Assembly (NCBI GenBank): GCA_947311845.1
Contig: CAMZMU010000027.1
Span: forward strand, 71,652,184 to 71,716,183
DNA length: 64,000 bases
DNA from: Poa pratensis
Taxonomy: Eukaryota; Streptophyta; Magnoliopsida; Poales; Poaceae
Reading direction: 5' to 3'
In this document: positions 42,002 through 52,510 of the stretch, one piece after another
How positions within the stretch are numbered: position 1 is the first letter of the stretch
Layout: each line of letters begins with the position of its first letter
Translations under genes and position numbers: made by a program
Notes under the pieces: generated by a model
Told to the model about the DNA's origin: nothing
What the model saw: only the letters and a program-made list of their open reading frames with translations
Database searches by the model: none

Positions 42002-45000
42002 GAAAGCGCGCTCTGTCACTTCCTCCGTGAGAATCGGGACATTTTTGCATGGTCGGCTAAAGACCTGCCAGGTGTTCCGAGGGAGTTGGCAGAGCACTCT
42101 TTGTTTGTTCGGCCAGAGGTGAAACCAGTGCGTCAACCGACGCGGCGGCTCTCAGATGACCGAAGAAAGGTGGTACTCGAAGAACTGGCGAAGTTACTGG
42201 CTGCAGGCTTCATCATGGAAGTGCTGCATCCGGACTGGATATCTAATCCAGTCCTCGTGGAGAAAAAGAAGGACGAACCGGCGGTAGTCAAGGTGTGGCG
42301 CATGTGCATTGACTTCACCAACCTGAACAAGGCGTGCCCGAAGGATCCCTTTCCTTTACCTCGGATTGATCAAGTGATCGATTCTACGGCTGGATGTGAG
42401 CTGTTGTCTTTTATTGATGCATATTCTGGTTTTCACCAGATCCCACTGAACACTGATGATCAAATAAAGACTGCCTTTATTACCCCGTACGGGGCGTATT
42501 GCTATCGTGTCATGTGTTTCGGTTTGAGAAATGCCGGGGCAACTTATCAAAGGTGTATGCAGAAGTGCTTACATTCTCAAATGGGCAAGAATGTGCAAGT
42601 GTATGTCGATGATATTGTTATCAAAACTAAAAAGAAGCATACTCTCATCGAAGACCTCGAAGAGACATTTGCAAATTTAAGAAAGTATCGGTTGAAACTT
42701 AACCCGGACAAGTGCACCTTTGGTGTCCCGGCTGGAAAATTGCTCGGTTTCCTCGTATCGAGCCGAGGTATAGAAGTTAACCCGGCTAAGATCCGAGCTA
42801 TCGAAAGAATGAAGTTGCCGAACTGTTTAAAAGATGTGCAGAAGTTCACGGGATGCCTTGCATCTTTAAGTCGGTTTGTAAGTCGGCTAGGAGAAAAAGC
42901 CTTACCATTGTATCAACTTATGAAGAAAAGTACCAGTTTCACTTGGACCCCGCAGGCGGACGCGGCGTTCAATGAGCTGAAGAAGATGTTATCCACTGCT
43001 CCGGTGTTGGCATCCCCTTTGCAGAATGAACCGATGTTGATATACATTGCGGCTACAAACCGGGTCGTAAGTGTTGCAGTGGTGGTGGAGCGAGACGAAG
43101 GAGGCAAATCGGTGCAGAGACCAATCTACTACCTGAGCGAGGTGATATCCACGTCGAAGCAAAACTACCCCCACTACCAGAAGATGACGTACGGAGTATA
43201 CCTGGCGGTTAAGAAACTGAAGCATTACTTCCAAGAGCATCCCATGACGGTGGTATGTGATGCTCCAATCTCGGAGATCATCGGATGCAAGGACGCAACT
43301 GGGCGAGTTGCCAAATGGGCGATCGAGGTATCTCCATACACTCCGCATTATGAAAGGCGAGATGCAATCAAGTCGCAGGCGCTGCCGGACTTTTTATGCG
43401 ATTGGGCCGAGATGCAATATGAGCCGCCCTTGCCGGACTATAATTATTGGAAGATGCACTTTGATGGGTCCAAGACCAAGGTCGGATTAGGTGCCGGCAT
43501 AGTCCTAACCTCGCCGAAGCAAGACCAGTTGAAGTATGTGCTGCAAATCCATTTCTCGGCGTCGAACAACGTGGCGGAGTATGAGGCCCTGATCCATGGG
43601 CTCAAGGTGGCAAAGGAGATAGGCGTCCGGCGTATAGAATGCTTCGGCGATTCAGCTTTGGTGGTGCATCAATCCACCGGCACTTGGGATGCATTGGATG
43701 CGAACATGGAGTTGTATCGGTTTCATGTGCAAAAGGTGTCTGGGTTTTTCGAAGGATGTGAGTACAAGCACATACCTCGGGGGGAGAATGAAGCCGCCGA
43801 CGTATTGTCCAAGCTCGGTTCATCCAAAGAACCGGTGCCACCGGGGATAGCACTGAATCATTTGAGAACTCCTTCAATCAAGCCTTCTCCTGATTCCGAA
43901 TCAATTTTCTTACCACCAAATCCGGAGCCTGAGCCTATGGAGGTAGACGTCGGATGCGTTTGGCCGAAATCGGGGACTGCTTCGCAGTACCCGGGGACTG
44001 ATGGAGCTTTTCCCATGGACGTGGATGGTGGGAGCTTCGGATCTGGCCCGGGGACTTCGCACCAACACTCGGGGACTGGCCGAGCAATGGTAAAGGCAAT
44101 CATGGCGGAGATCATGGCGGCCGAACCAATGGAGATAGATGAGAGCCTTTTTCCTCTACATCCAGTGCCGGAATGGGCGGAGCAGATAATGAACTTCATA
44201 ACTGACGGAAGTTTGCCAAGTGATACAACCGAGGCAAGGAGAATCCAGAGGAGAGCTAAGGGATACACCATCATCAACAAGGAGCTATACAAGAGAAGTG
44301 TGACCGAGGTGTTGCAGAGGTGTGTCGAACCAGCTGAAGGCAAGGAGATGCTTTTAGAAATCCACCAAGGAGAATGTGGACATCATTGCAGCACAAGAGC
44401 TCTGGTGGCCAAGGTGTTCCGGCACGGGTTCTATTGGCCCACAGCCAATGCCGATGCAGAAGATATAGTTCGGAAATGTGAAGGGTGCCAAAGGTTCGCC
44501 AAGCAGCAGCACATGCCAGCTTCGGCGCTCAAGACCATTCCTATCACGTGGCCCTTTGCAGTTTGGTGTCTGGACATGGTGGGAGAATTCAAGCCAGCCC
44601 GAGGCAATATGACTCACATACTGGTGATGGTGGACAAATTCACTAAGTGGATCGAGGTGAAGCCAATCCGAAAAGTGGATGGTCATACGGCAGTGACCTT
44701 TTTGAAGGAAATAATCCTGAGATATGGATATCCTCATAGTATCATTACAGACAACGGCACGAACTTTGCTGTCGGAGAGTTTGCTCGGTTCTGCATGAGT
44801 AAGGGAATTCGACTTGATGTAGCCTCGGTGGCTCACCCACAGGCTAATGGGCAAGTAGAAAGGTCAAATGCATTGGTATTGGCCGGAATCAAAGCTCGGC
44901 TAGTAGAACCACTGTTGAAAACACCGGGGTGTTGGATCGATGAGATACCAGCAGTTCTGTGGGGTTTAAGGACCACACCGAACAGATCAACAGGCTATAC

Positions 45001-45439
45001 GCCATTCTTCATGGTCTATGGGGCCGAGGCAATGCTGCCAACCGACATTGAATATGATGCGCCCAGAGTGGCAATGTACACAGAAGCCGAGGCTAAAGAA
45101 GCTCGGGAAGATGCTGTAGATCTGCTTGAGGAAGCAAGAGAATTGGCCTTATCTCGGTCAGCAATATATCAGCAGGGTCTCCGACGCTATCAAAGCCGGC
45201 ATGTAAAACCCCGAAAGTTTAATGAAGGAGACCTAGTGCTGAGGCTTGTTCAGCGCAGCAAAGGTCGGCACAAGTTGTCACCTCCATGGGAGGGACCATA
45301 CATTGTGAGCCGAGCTTTGCACAATGATTCGTACTATCTTATAGATGCACAGGAGCCAAGGGGAGATGGGCTGGATAGACCCGATGCGGAGCTTCAGCGT
45401 CCATGGAATGTAGCTCTACTCCGACCCTTCTACTGTTGA
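42002..45439 (+). CDS. pol polyprotein: RT, RNase H, second RNase H, integrase
   Basis: Open from the TAG at 41999 to the stop at 45437-45439; the first ATG is 42086. RT: PVLVEKKKDEPAVVKVWRMC, LLSFIDAYSGFHQIPL and catalytic VYVDDIVIKT. First RNase H: PMLIYIAATNRVVSVAVVVE, LSEVISTSKQNYPHYQKM. A linker follows, then the archaeal-type RNase H: WKMHFDGSKTKVGLGAGIVL, NNVAEYEALIHGL, FGDSALVVHQ. A linker with PMEVD and PMEID repeats precedes integrase: zinc HH-CC (CGHHCSTRAL to CEGCQRF), then D-D-E in WCLDMVGEF, IITDNGTNF and GQVERSN. All catalytic residues are present. Confidence 0.93.
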   Translation, partial: ESALCHFLRENRDIFAWSAKDLPGVPRELAEHSLFVRPEVKPVRQPTRRLSDDRRKVVLEELAKLLAAGFIMEVLHPDWISNPVLVEKKKDEPAVVKVWRMCIDFTNLNKACPKDPFPLPRIDQVIDSTAGCELLSFIDAYSGFHQIPLNTDDQIKTAFITPYGAYCYRVMCFGLRNAGATYQRCMQKCLHSQMGKNVQVYVDDIVIKTKKKHTLIEDLEETFANLRKYRLKLNPDKCTFGVPAGKLLGFLVSSRGIEVNPAKIRAIERMKLPNCLKDVQKFTGCLASLSRFVSRLGEKALPLYQLMKKSTSFTWTPQADAAFNELKKMLSTAPVLASPLQNEPMLIYIAATNRVVSVAVVVERDEGGKSVQRPIYYLSEVISTSKQNYPHYQKMTYGVYLAVKKLKHYFQEHPMTVVCDAPISEIIGCKDATGRVAKWAIEVSPYTPHYERRDAIKSQALPDFLCDWAEMQYEPPLPDYNYWKMHFDGSKTKVGLGAGIVLTSPKQDQLKYVLQIHFSASNNVAEYEALIHGLKVAKEIGVRRIECFGDSALVVHQSTGTWDALDANMELYRFHVQKVSGFFEGCEYKHIPRGENEAADVLSKLGSSKEPVPPGIALNHLRTPSIKPSPDSESIFLPPNPEPEPMEVDVGCVWPKSGTASQYPGTDGAFPMDVDGGSFGSGPGTSHQHSGTGRAMVKAIMAEIMAAEPMEIDESLFPLHPVPEWAEQIMNFITDGSLPSDTTEARRIQRRAKGYTIINKELYKRSVTEVLQRCVEPAEGKEMLLEIHQGECGHHCSTRALVAKVFRHGFYWPTANADAEDIVRKCEGCQRFAKQQHMPASALKTIPITWPFAVWCLDMVGEFKPARGNMTHILVMVDKFTKWIEVKPIRKVDGHTAVTFLKEIILRYGYPHSIITDNGTNFAVGEFARFCMSKGIRLDVASVAHPQANGQVERSNALVLAGIKARLVEPLLKTPGCWIDEIPAVLWGLRTTPNRSTGYTPFFMVYGAEAMLPTDIEYDAPRVAMYTEAEAKEAREDAVDLLEEARELALSRSAIYQQGLRRYQSRHVKPRKFNEGDLVLRLVQRSKGRHKLSPPWEGPYIVSRALHNDSYYLIDAQEPRGDGLDRPDAELQRPWNVALLRPFYC

Positions 45440-45544
45440 AGGAAGTAATGTATGTACCTCGGCTGATCTTTAATAAAAACCTCGGCACCTTAAAAATGAG
45501 CTCGGGGACTGCCTCGCTATTACGCATGCTTGTTTTATGTTTGT

Positions 45545-45935
45545 ACTTCTTTTTCGTTCGTATGCCGGACTATTTTGAACCTCGTCTCAAACTTCAAGTA
45601 CTGTATGCTGTGTAACTAATCTTGTGACTCGACTGACGAACGCCAGCATGGCAGTCAAGAGCAAAGACGAAAGAACATGGGAAACATGAAAATGAACTCG
45701 GGGACTCGGTCCAAAAAGACAGTCCGGCATATGTCGTTTACTAACCCCTGTTTTTTACTTCTTCTTTATGTCGGATGACTTTGAACTATACCTCGGAATT
45801 TACTAAGTACTGTATGCTATGAACAACAATCTTGTGACTCGACTGTCGAACGCCAGAATGGCAGACAAGAGCAGAGACTGCCAACTATAGTAAACACGAA
45901 AGTGAACTCGGGCACTTGTTCAAAAGGATTCGATA
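45545..45935 (+). repeat. Two-unit ~211-bp tandem repeat after integrase
   Basis: Units share GTACTGTATGCT, CTTGTGACTCGACTG and GAACGCCAG phrases and are offset by about 211 bp (45597 and 45808). They contain ACTCGGGGACT or ACTCGGGCACT. Non-coding. Copy 1 has the same at about 30,728-31,118. Confidence 0.8.
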
Positions 45936-46085
45936 TAAAGCCTAGAAAAGCATGGTTCGGATGAGCATAATAGTAATAGAGGTAGCAAAGGAACTACTTA
46001 AGTTTGATTACATCTGCGTCCCGGCATACCGGGGATTTAATGAAGTTTTCTGGCCAAGCATAAGTTCAGGTCGAGGCGTCAGGAA

Positions 46086-49000
46086 TTACGTCGGCAGCAG
46101 CCGATGCAGCAGGGATTTCGTCCGGAGCCGAGGTAGCCTGGGAAGTGCTGGCAACGTCGGCAGTAACCTCGGCATCAGGTTGGGGAGGAGCCTCGGTTTC
46201 TGCTTCGCGGGTTTCACCGTCGTCACCTTGCTCGGCCTCGACGTCGGATCTGTTTCGTATTCCTCGTCTTCTGGCGCGTAATCCTCGGCGTCGGAGTAGG
46301 TGTCTCCTTCGCTCAAGTTCTTCGTGTTGGCATATCCAGCGAAGAAGGCAGCCATCTTTTCGCGGCGCTTGATGAGAGTTGGGTCCGAGGACCAGGGCGA
46401 GCCTCGGCGAAGAGTGTCCATCTTTTCGAGGTCGATCTTCTCGCACCAAGTCATGATGAATTTGAGAGCGGCATCAGCTCCAGCGCGAGCTGAAGATGAA
46501 CGCCACTCTCGGAGTCTTTGTTCGGCTTCACGAAGCTTGGAGGCAAGATCCTCGGTAGATTTCGGAGCATCAGCAAGAGGCCATAAGGCTTTGAAAGCAC
46601 ACAGACCTGCGTCGAGGAGTTCTGACCCAATGGTCTTCAAGGGATTGATCCTAGACTTGATGGCCACGATATGGTCCTCAACGGTCCAATCGGGGTTCTG
46701 TTCGTTCCGCCTCTCCCTGTGCCGACCAGTGATGCTGCGGGCCGCAACTTGGGTGTAGGTAAAATGCTCTATAGTAGGGTAGCCTGTTATCAGTGTGAGA
46801 AATGGTTCGGCAGAAAACCAATGGTGTGGAGGACAAAGAAAAGCTAAGGGAGGCAAGAAACTTACTGTCCATCTCGCGGTTGATAGTTTGCAGCGTCGGG
46901 AGAAACTGGTTGACCTGCGCCTGCAGAGCTTCCAAAGCTTCTGTGGCCGAGTTGGCGCGGACCTCGGCTACTTGGAGAGCTTCTTGGTGGTCCTTGGCAG
47001 AGTCCTCCCGAAGTTTCTTCTCTGCCTCGACGGCCTTATCCTTCTCATCCTTCAGCTTCTCCGTTTCTGATTTCCGGAGCCCATCAATGCGCTTCAGTTC
47101 CTTTACCAGCCGAGATACCTCGGCTTTCTCTTGCGCTAGCTGGTCATCCGACGTTTTCTTCGCTGCAAGTGCGGCCTTGTGCGCATCATGGAGGTTCTTG
47201 TGTGCGAACAAGAGAGAGTGGAAGACGTCCGTACGGATGTTCATAGTATTCTGCAAGGAAGAAACATATAGCTCGGTTAGAAAGGTTATACCTCGACAAG
47301 AGTCTCGGGGACTCGGAGTCAAATCATTGGGAAAATGTTGTCGGGGTATGCCTCGACATGAGTCTCGGGGACTCGTACCCGAGGTGCATGCTAAAGTGAG
47401 ATAAAATGGATTGGATACGTCGGATGAAAATGGAAAGTTGAGATTCAAGCCAAACAATTTTAACTCCGACGGAGCGTCAATAGTTTACCTCGAATCTCGG
47501 GGACTGGGGATGGTGGATATTAGATGAGATACTGCATGAAAGTAAAGAGAATAGGACTTACGTCGATGGTTTGACCAGCACGAAGGGCAGCAGTTTGTAG
47601 ATCATATACGCTTCGGCCGCAGGCGCTGTTTCCCGCGGGATGCTCAGCCACCGGAGCAGCTAAGGAGGCCGAGGAGACCTCGTCTGCAGAATTCCAGTCT
47701 GCATTGTAATGTTCCAAGGAGCCGAGGCTCTGGCCACTATCAGTGCGCAGAGGAGGAAATCCCCACGGTCCGCCCTGCTCGATGCCCCTAATCGAGGCCT
47801 CCACGGCCAAAGCAGCCTCGGAACTTGAAGCAGGCCGATTATCCAATATGAGAGATGCCCTCCGAGCATATTCTCAATGGGTGCGGCGAATGGAGGAATT
47901 CGGCGTGTCACCGGGGGAGGAGACCTCGGTTGGATCCTTGAAGGAGAAGAGATAGTCAGGGTGCCAGACCCAGATGTTGGTTTGGGGGTGACCTTGGACT
48001 TCACCGTCTCTTTCTCTTTCTCCTTGCCCTTCTCCAACGGCAAGGTGGTTTGGCGGAGTGGTTTTTGGGGCTGTTGCTTCTGCTGATGCTTCTGCTGTTG
48101 CTGCTGTTGGTTGCGGGCAGTCTGGCTTCGGGGGGAGAGTCGAGGCTCCGGCAAGGTGGTAGCCGAAGTCCTGGCGCGATTGGTCTCCGCATCCGTTTGA
48201 GGACGCGGAGAAGTCTGACCTCGGGTGGGGGCAGATTTCCCCAAAGCCGGGCCAGACCTCGGTGGAGGAGATCCGGGGCGAGAGTTCGTCGGGGAGGTCG
48301 TGGCTTCAGAGGCACCAACGGGTGCAGTCATGGAGGATACCTCCTGATCCACGTCTATGGGGGCACTGCAACGAAAAGAAGATGGTCAAGTGTTAATACC
48401 GAGATAATATGTTTAAGCAACAAACATTGTTGGCTATAGAAGCAAAGCATTACCCATCCGAGGTAGGAAGCCTCCTGCCCCCCGGGCATGAGGAGGATGT
48501 CCGGACTTCTTCAGCCGGCGTCTCTTGACCGGAGCCTCAGTGGGTCCGGAGGCTCCAGTGGCGGATGGTTCGGCGGCCGGAGTTGCGGCACCAGCGCGTT
48601 TCCGGCTGGTTGCTGGAGTAAAGTTCGGAAGGTGAGGAAGGCAGGAGAGAGGTACCGCGTTTATTGGTTCCACGACAAGGAACCCCTCCTCGTCATCCGA
48701 AATCTCTTGAACTGAAGCTTGTGCTTGAGGCTTACCCGCGGTGGTGATGCGGGCCGAGGCAATGGGCATAAAATCCTCGTCGTCAGGGTCCACGTTGGAT
48801 GGTGGGTCCTCGACAGGGAGATCCTCGCCGAAGTGGTCCGCAGGATGGACTCCATCCTCGGCGGTCTGGCGGGCGAACAGCTGTATGGCAGATATATGAA
48901 AAGGAGTTAGGAAGAAAATTGTCAAGATGAACGTCGGTAGCAAGACCTCGGTGGTAAAGGAGTATCGAAGAAAACGTCGGAATAGCGTACCTGTTTCGCT

Positions 49001-50420
49001 GGCTTGGTCCTGTAGTGGGGCTCCCTTCCCCATGTCCAAGCATCAGAGATCTTGGACTTGGTGATAGCTCGGACTCGCCGAGCTACCGCGGCATTGTCCA
49101 GTGCAATGTGCGTATGTCGGGTGGGGTCATAAAGACCGCTCATGTGGCAGATCTTGTGAGACCTCGCCTGGAGAGGGGAGACCCTGCGCTTCACGAATGT
49201 GCAGGCCAGGTCGTCAGCCGTCAGGACTTTCCCGTCGTTCTCGGGGTCCTCCGGGTCCTGCCATTTCGCAATATACCCATGGATGGACTTGAGTTCGCCG
49301 GTGTGAGGGGGAGCGTAGTCCCAGTTGAGCTGTTCTGTAGGAGGGCTGAGGTTGAACGCCGGCAGGTTGAGGAAGTTCTTCACGTAAAACCACGTCCGGA
49401 GCCACTTGCGAACGGTGTCCGGAGTAGTGATACGTGGGAAGATGGAGTTTCGGCGAGGAGCTATGGTGGCAGCTCCGCAGGCGGTTAGAAGCTTGGGCAG
49501 ATCCTTGTTTTTTGGAGCCGGGATCACTTGCCGCTTAAGTTGGAAGTAGCGAGAAAAGAGGTCTACCGTGGCTTTGAGGCCGAGGTATCCCTCAGAGAAG
49601 GAGACGATGCAGGAGAGAGTAGTGATGGCGTTGGCGGGGAGATGATGAACCTGGAGCCCGAACTTGTCGAGGAAGCTCCGGAAGAAATCACTAACGGGCA
49701 GTCCGAAGCCGCGCTGGAAGTGCGCGACGAAGACCACCCGTTCCCCTTGCTTGACTTGAGGCTCGAGTTCGCCCTCTGGCAGGCGACACTCTACCCCGGT
49801 GGGAATCCGCCGAGTCGCCCTGAGCCACTGGATTTCGTCCGGAGTTACATCCGAACCTTCCCAGCCGGCTCGTTCTCCGACCTCCAGTTCGAGGTCTGGA
49901 ACCTCGGTTTGTTCCGAAGTCTCAGGAGGAGACATCTCGGCAGAATCAATCTGCAGAGAAAGCACAGAAGTTTAGCAAAGGAAAAAGTAAATCTGGAATC
50001 TAAGGCTATATCTGGCTAACTCAGGAGGAGTTGGGCGGCTATCTGGTGTACATAGAGGCATATCTATGCTAGGCGAACATCTATCCGAGGCATGAAACCA
50101 ATTTCTACCCAAAAGAGTATGCGAGTAAGATCTACCGGAGGAGGTAAATAGAGTTTTATTCAAGAACATATGAAGAACCAAAGCGCGAAGAGGAAGAAAC
50201 CTAGAGCAATGCCTAGGGTATCAAGAAAGGGAGTACATACCGTGAAAATGAGGTGCTGAAGGGCGGCGCCGGTGACGCGGTCGCAGCAGCGACGGAGGAG
50301 CTGCGTCGTCGGCGGCGGGAACGCGTCTCTTCCCGACTGGAAGCGGCGGCGCTGGTTGCGATGGAGGCGGAACGGCAAGTGGATGAGGAAGAAGAGGGAT
50401 GCACTGCCCTGGGCCTGCAT
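46086..50420 (-). CDS. Antisense accessory gene of the Tat element (putative gypsy-type transposon domain)
   Basis: A chain of open exons on the minus strand with plausible GT-AG junctions. The first lies at 50241-50420 (MQAQGSASLFFLIHLP), the second at 48991-49950. The latter holds the domain described as 'putative gypsy type transposon' (SDVTPDEIQWLRATRRIPTG, GFGLPVSDFFRSFLDKFGLQ, IVSFSEGYLGLKATVDLF). Further exons are about 48453-48882 (acidic, then RKRAGAATPAAEPSATGASG), 47,870-48,350 (Pro/Gln/Lys-rich), 46,870-47,240 (coiled coil: KTSDDQLAQEKAEVSRLVKE) and 46086-46800 (helical, acidic tail). The function is unknown; related antisense genes occur in other Tat elements. Exact exon ends are inferred. 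Confidence 0.7.
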
Positions 50421-50915
50421 TTATAACCGCGGGCGGTAACTGCGCACTACCGCGCGGTTATCGGAGCGGCGAGTGGGATCGTTTGTGCACAATGGCACAC
50501 GTGGCACGAAGATAGCGGTGGGCGAGCAGGCCACAGGATCGGTTGCAGGAGGCAAACCGTCGGGCGGTGCGGTTACTGGAGCACGAAGCGGCGCGAGCGG
50601 GGAATCTCCGCTGACGTGGGCCGCGTGGTGGAAAGCACTCGAGTGCTTTGACTGTCGTAGACCAGGAAGTGACGGATGGGACGCGTGAACAGTGTTCTCT
50701 GACCGAAGTCAGTAAGGATGCAGGAATCGAGGGGTTGACGTCCGAGATCTCGGCGGATACTTCGGAAAAGTAGTATGGCCCGAGGAACAGACCGATGGAT
50801 TTCTCGGGGTATTGGTTCGGTAACCTGCAAAACATTGCAGCGCATGTGGTTTCGGGTTGAACCTGATGCGGCCTTTCATCCGAGGCTGCAAGACCACATC
50901 AGCTTCGGGGACTAC

Positions 50916-51855
50916 TGTCGGGGGGTTACCCCCGGGTAGGGTAAAGATGAGGTAAAGACATGTAAGGTTAAGGCAGTAAGCTGTCCGAGGTAACGATTGA
51001 GCAAGGACGCAGGAGGCGTCATCCGACGTAAGGCGTACGTCTGAGGTATATTCTCGAGGTATATCCTCCGAGATATCAACCTCGGGGCAGTCAGCTAGCT
51101 ACCACAGGAATAAGGTATTCTCTACCGAGGTATAGGATCAGGAGTGTTATCCGAGGTTGGCAGCAAGGATCGAGGCATGTCAGAGAGGTCACGGGGCCGC
51201 AGAGCTCGTAGCCCGAGGCTTCAGAGGACGGCGAGGTCCGTCCACGGGTTTCCCGGAAGCTCGGGGGCCTAGGAGCTGACTTGGCTATTTCGGGAAAGGT
51301 CTACAGGCTAGACCTCGGCAGGCTACTGAAGTATGACCGGAAGAGGAAAGCTAGGCCTGTCCGGCCTGACAGTCCGGCCGTTGAGCTGGCAGGAGGCAGA
51401 GGCTTGTCTTCTACCTTCTGGCCATGCCATTGTTAGCTGAGGCAGGGGTAAAACAGTACTTCGGCCTATGTATATATGCAGCATCTCTACCTCCAGGGAG
51501 GAACGGCAAAAACCCTAGCTCATTTCCCCCTTCATAGTTTCATCTTCTATCGAGAGCTCTCACTTGAGCAGTATCATACAGCTCGAGGAGCACCTTGTAC
51601 CTGAGAACGACACTGATATATTGAGAGAGGAAAGGCAGGAGTAGGGGTTTTACTTCCTCACGAAGGCCCCGAACCTGGGTACATCGTGGTGTCTTTTGTT
51701 CTTGGATTTCTTGGTTTCTTGTTCATGTTCTTGTGGTTTCTTGCATGTTCTTGCTTGTGCACATCTTGAGTGCATAAACCCTCCCCGGATTCCCCAACGA
51801 GCATTCGGCCCCAACTAAGCCATACCCATGGCATCTGCCGTGATCCACCACGACA
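50916..51855 (+). repeat. 3' LTR (940 bp)
   Basis: TGTCGGGGGGTTACCCCCGG start and CACCACGACA end. Preceded by CTTCGGGGACTAC in the polypurine-tract position. Confidence 0.92.
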
Positions 51856-51860
51856 GCACA
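51856..51860 (+). repeat. Right 5-bp target duplication of the Tat element
   Basis: GCACA directly after the LTR end; matches 22731-22735. Confidence 0.85.
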
Positions 51861-52510
51861 GTATGTGGGTCTGATACCTGGTGTGAATACATTAGGTTAG
51901 ATGATCATCCAATGCATGAACAGTTGTTGATCCATGGATAATATATATTGGTGTTGTGATGTTATTGTTGTGTTATTTTTGTTCCATTGTGCTTCTCATC
52001 TTTTGGCCACCAATTTCCTAACAAATTTGAACATTTGTGGTGACATCAACAACCAGTCACTAGATGCACAGATACACAATTTTTTTGACTTTTCATCTCG
52101 ACAAACGTGTACAAATCATCCAACTTATGTGTGGGACCCACTTGGCACGAGCAACCTCTCTAAAAATAGGCATATACTTCCATGTAGAAGATTGCGAAAA
52201 GTTGACAATACAAAGCATTGCATATTGTGACACAAAACATTCAAATGCAACACATCATAGATCCAACACAGGTTACAATCGTCTGAAAATGGCAAGCCAA
52301 GCTTTAACAGTAAACACCGCTCCATCCAGCAAAGGAGGGAGTTAAAAGTTGCCATAGAACTACTAACATTCATGAAGGAGAAACTGCGATAGAAAAGACA
52401 AAGGCAGTCATCAAACTACGATACGAGGGCAAGCAAACAACTGGATCCACCACAATCCTCGCACTTCGTCGCTTCTAAGCACCGCACAACACATGGTGCG
52501 GAGGAGACAA
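51861..52510 (-). other. Intergenic sequence and 3' UTR of the Y14 gene
   Basis: AT-rich, with no supported protein. The part nearest 52,510 should be the Y14 3' UTR; the left part is the original flank of the Agenet gene. The two genes converge on this interval. Confidence 0.55.

Larger units (their letters stand above)
36227..51043 (+). repeat. Copy 2 of the 14.8-kb duplicated assembly segment
   Basis: Colinear with 21400-36213 and nearly equal in length (14,817 versus 14,814 bp). Beyond 51,043 the sequence continues uniquely through the rest of the 3' LTR into host DNA, so this contig joins the true right flank. Confidence 0.92.
37536..51855 (+). mobile_element. Tat-lineage Gypsy LTR retrotransposon, complete (14,320 bp)
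   Basis: Order: 5' LTR, primer site, gag, aspartic protease, RT, RNase H, second (archaeal-type) RNase H, integrase, non-coding tandem repeats, antisense spliced gene, 3' LTR. The second RNase H and the large region after integrase are hallmarks of the Tat/Ogre branch; an antisense gene there is known from maize Grande. The LTRs are nearly identical (926 and 940 bp), so insertion was recent. The target duplication GCACA lies at 37531-37535 (duplicated contig of the left flank) and 51856-51860. pol is fully open; gag has lesions shared by both copies. Confidence 0.92.
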
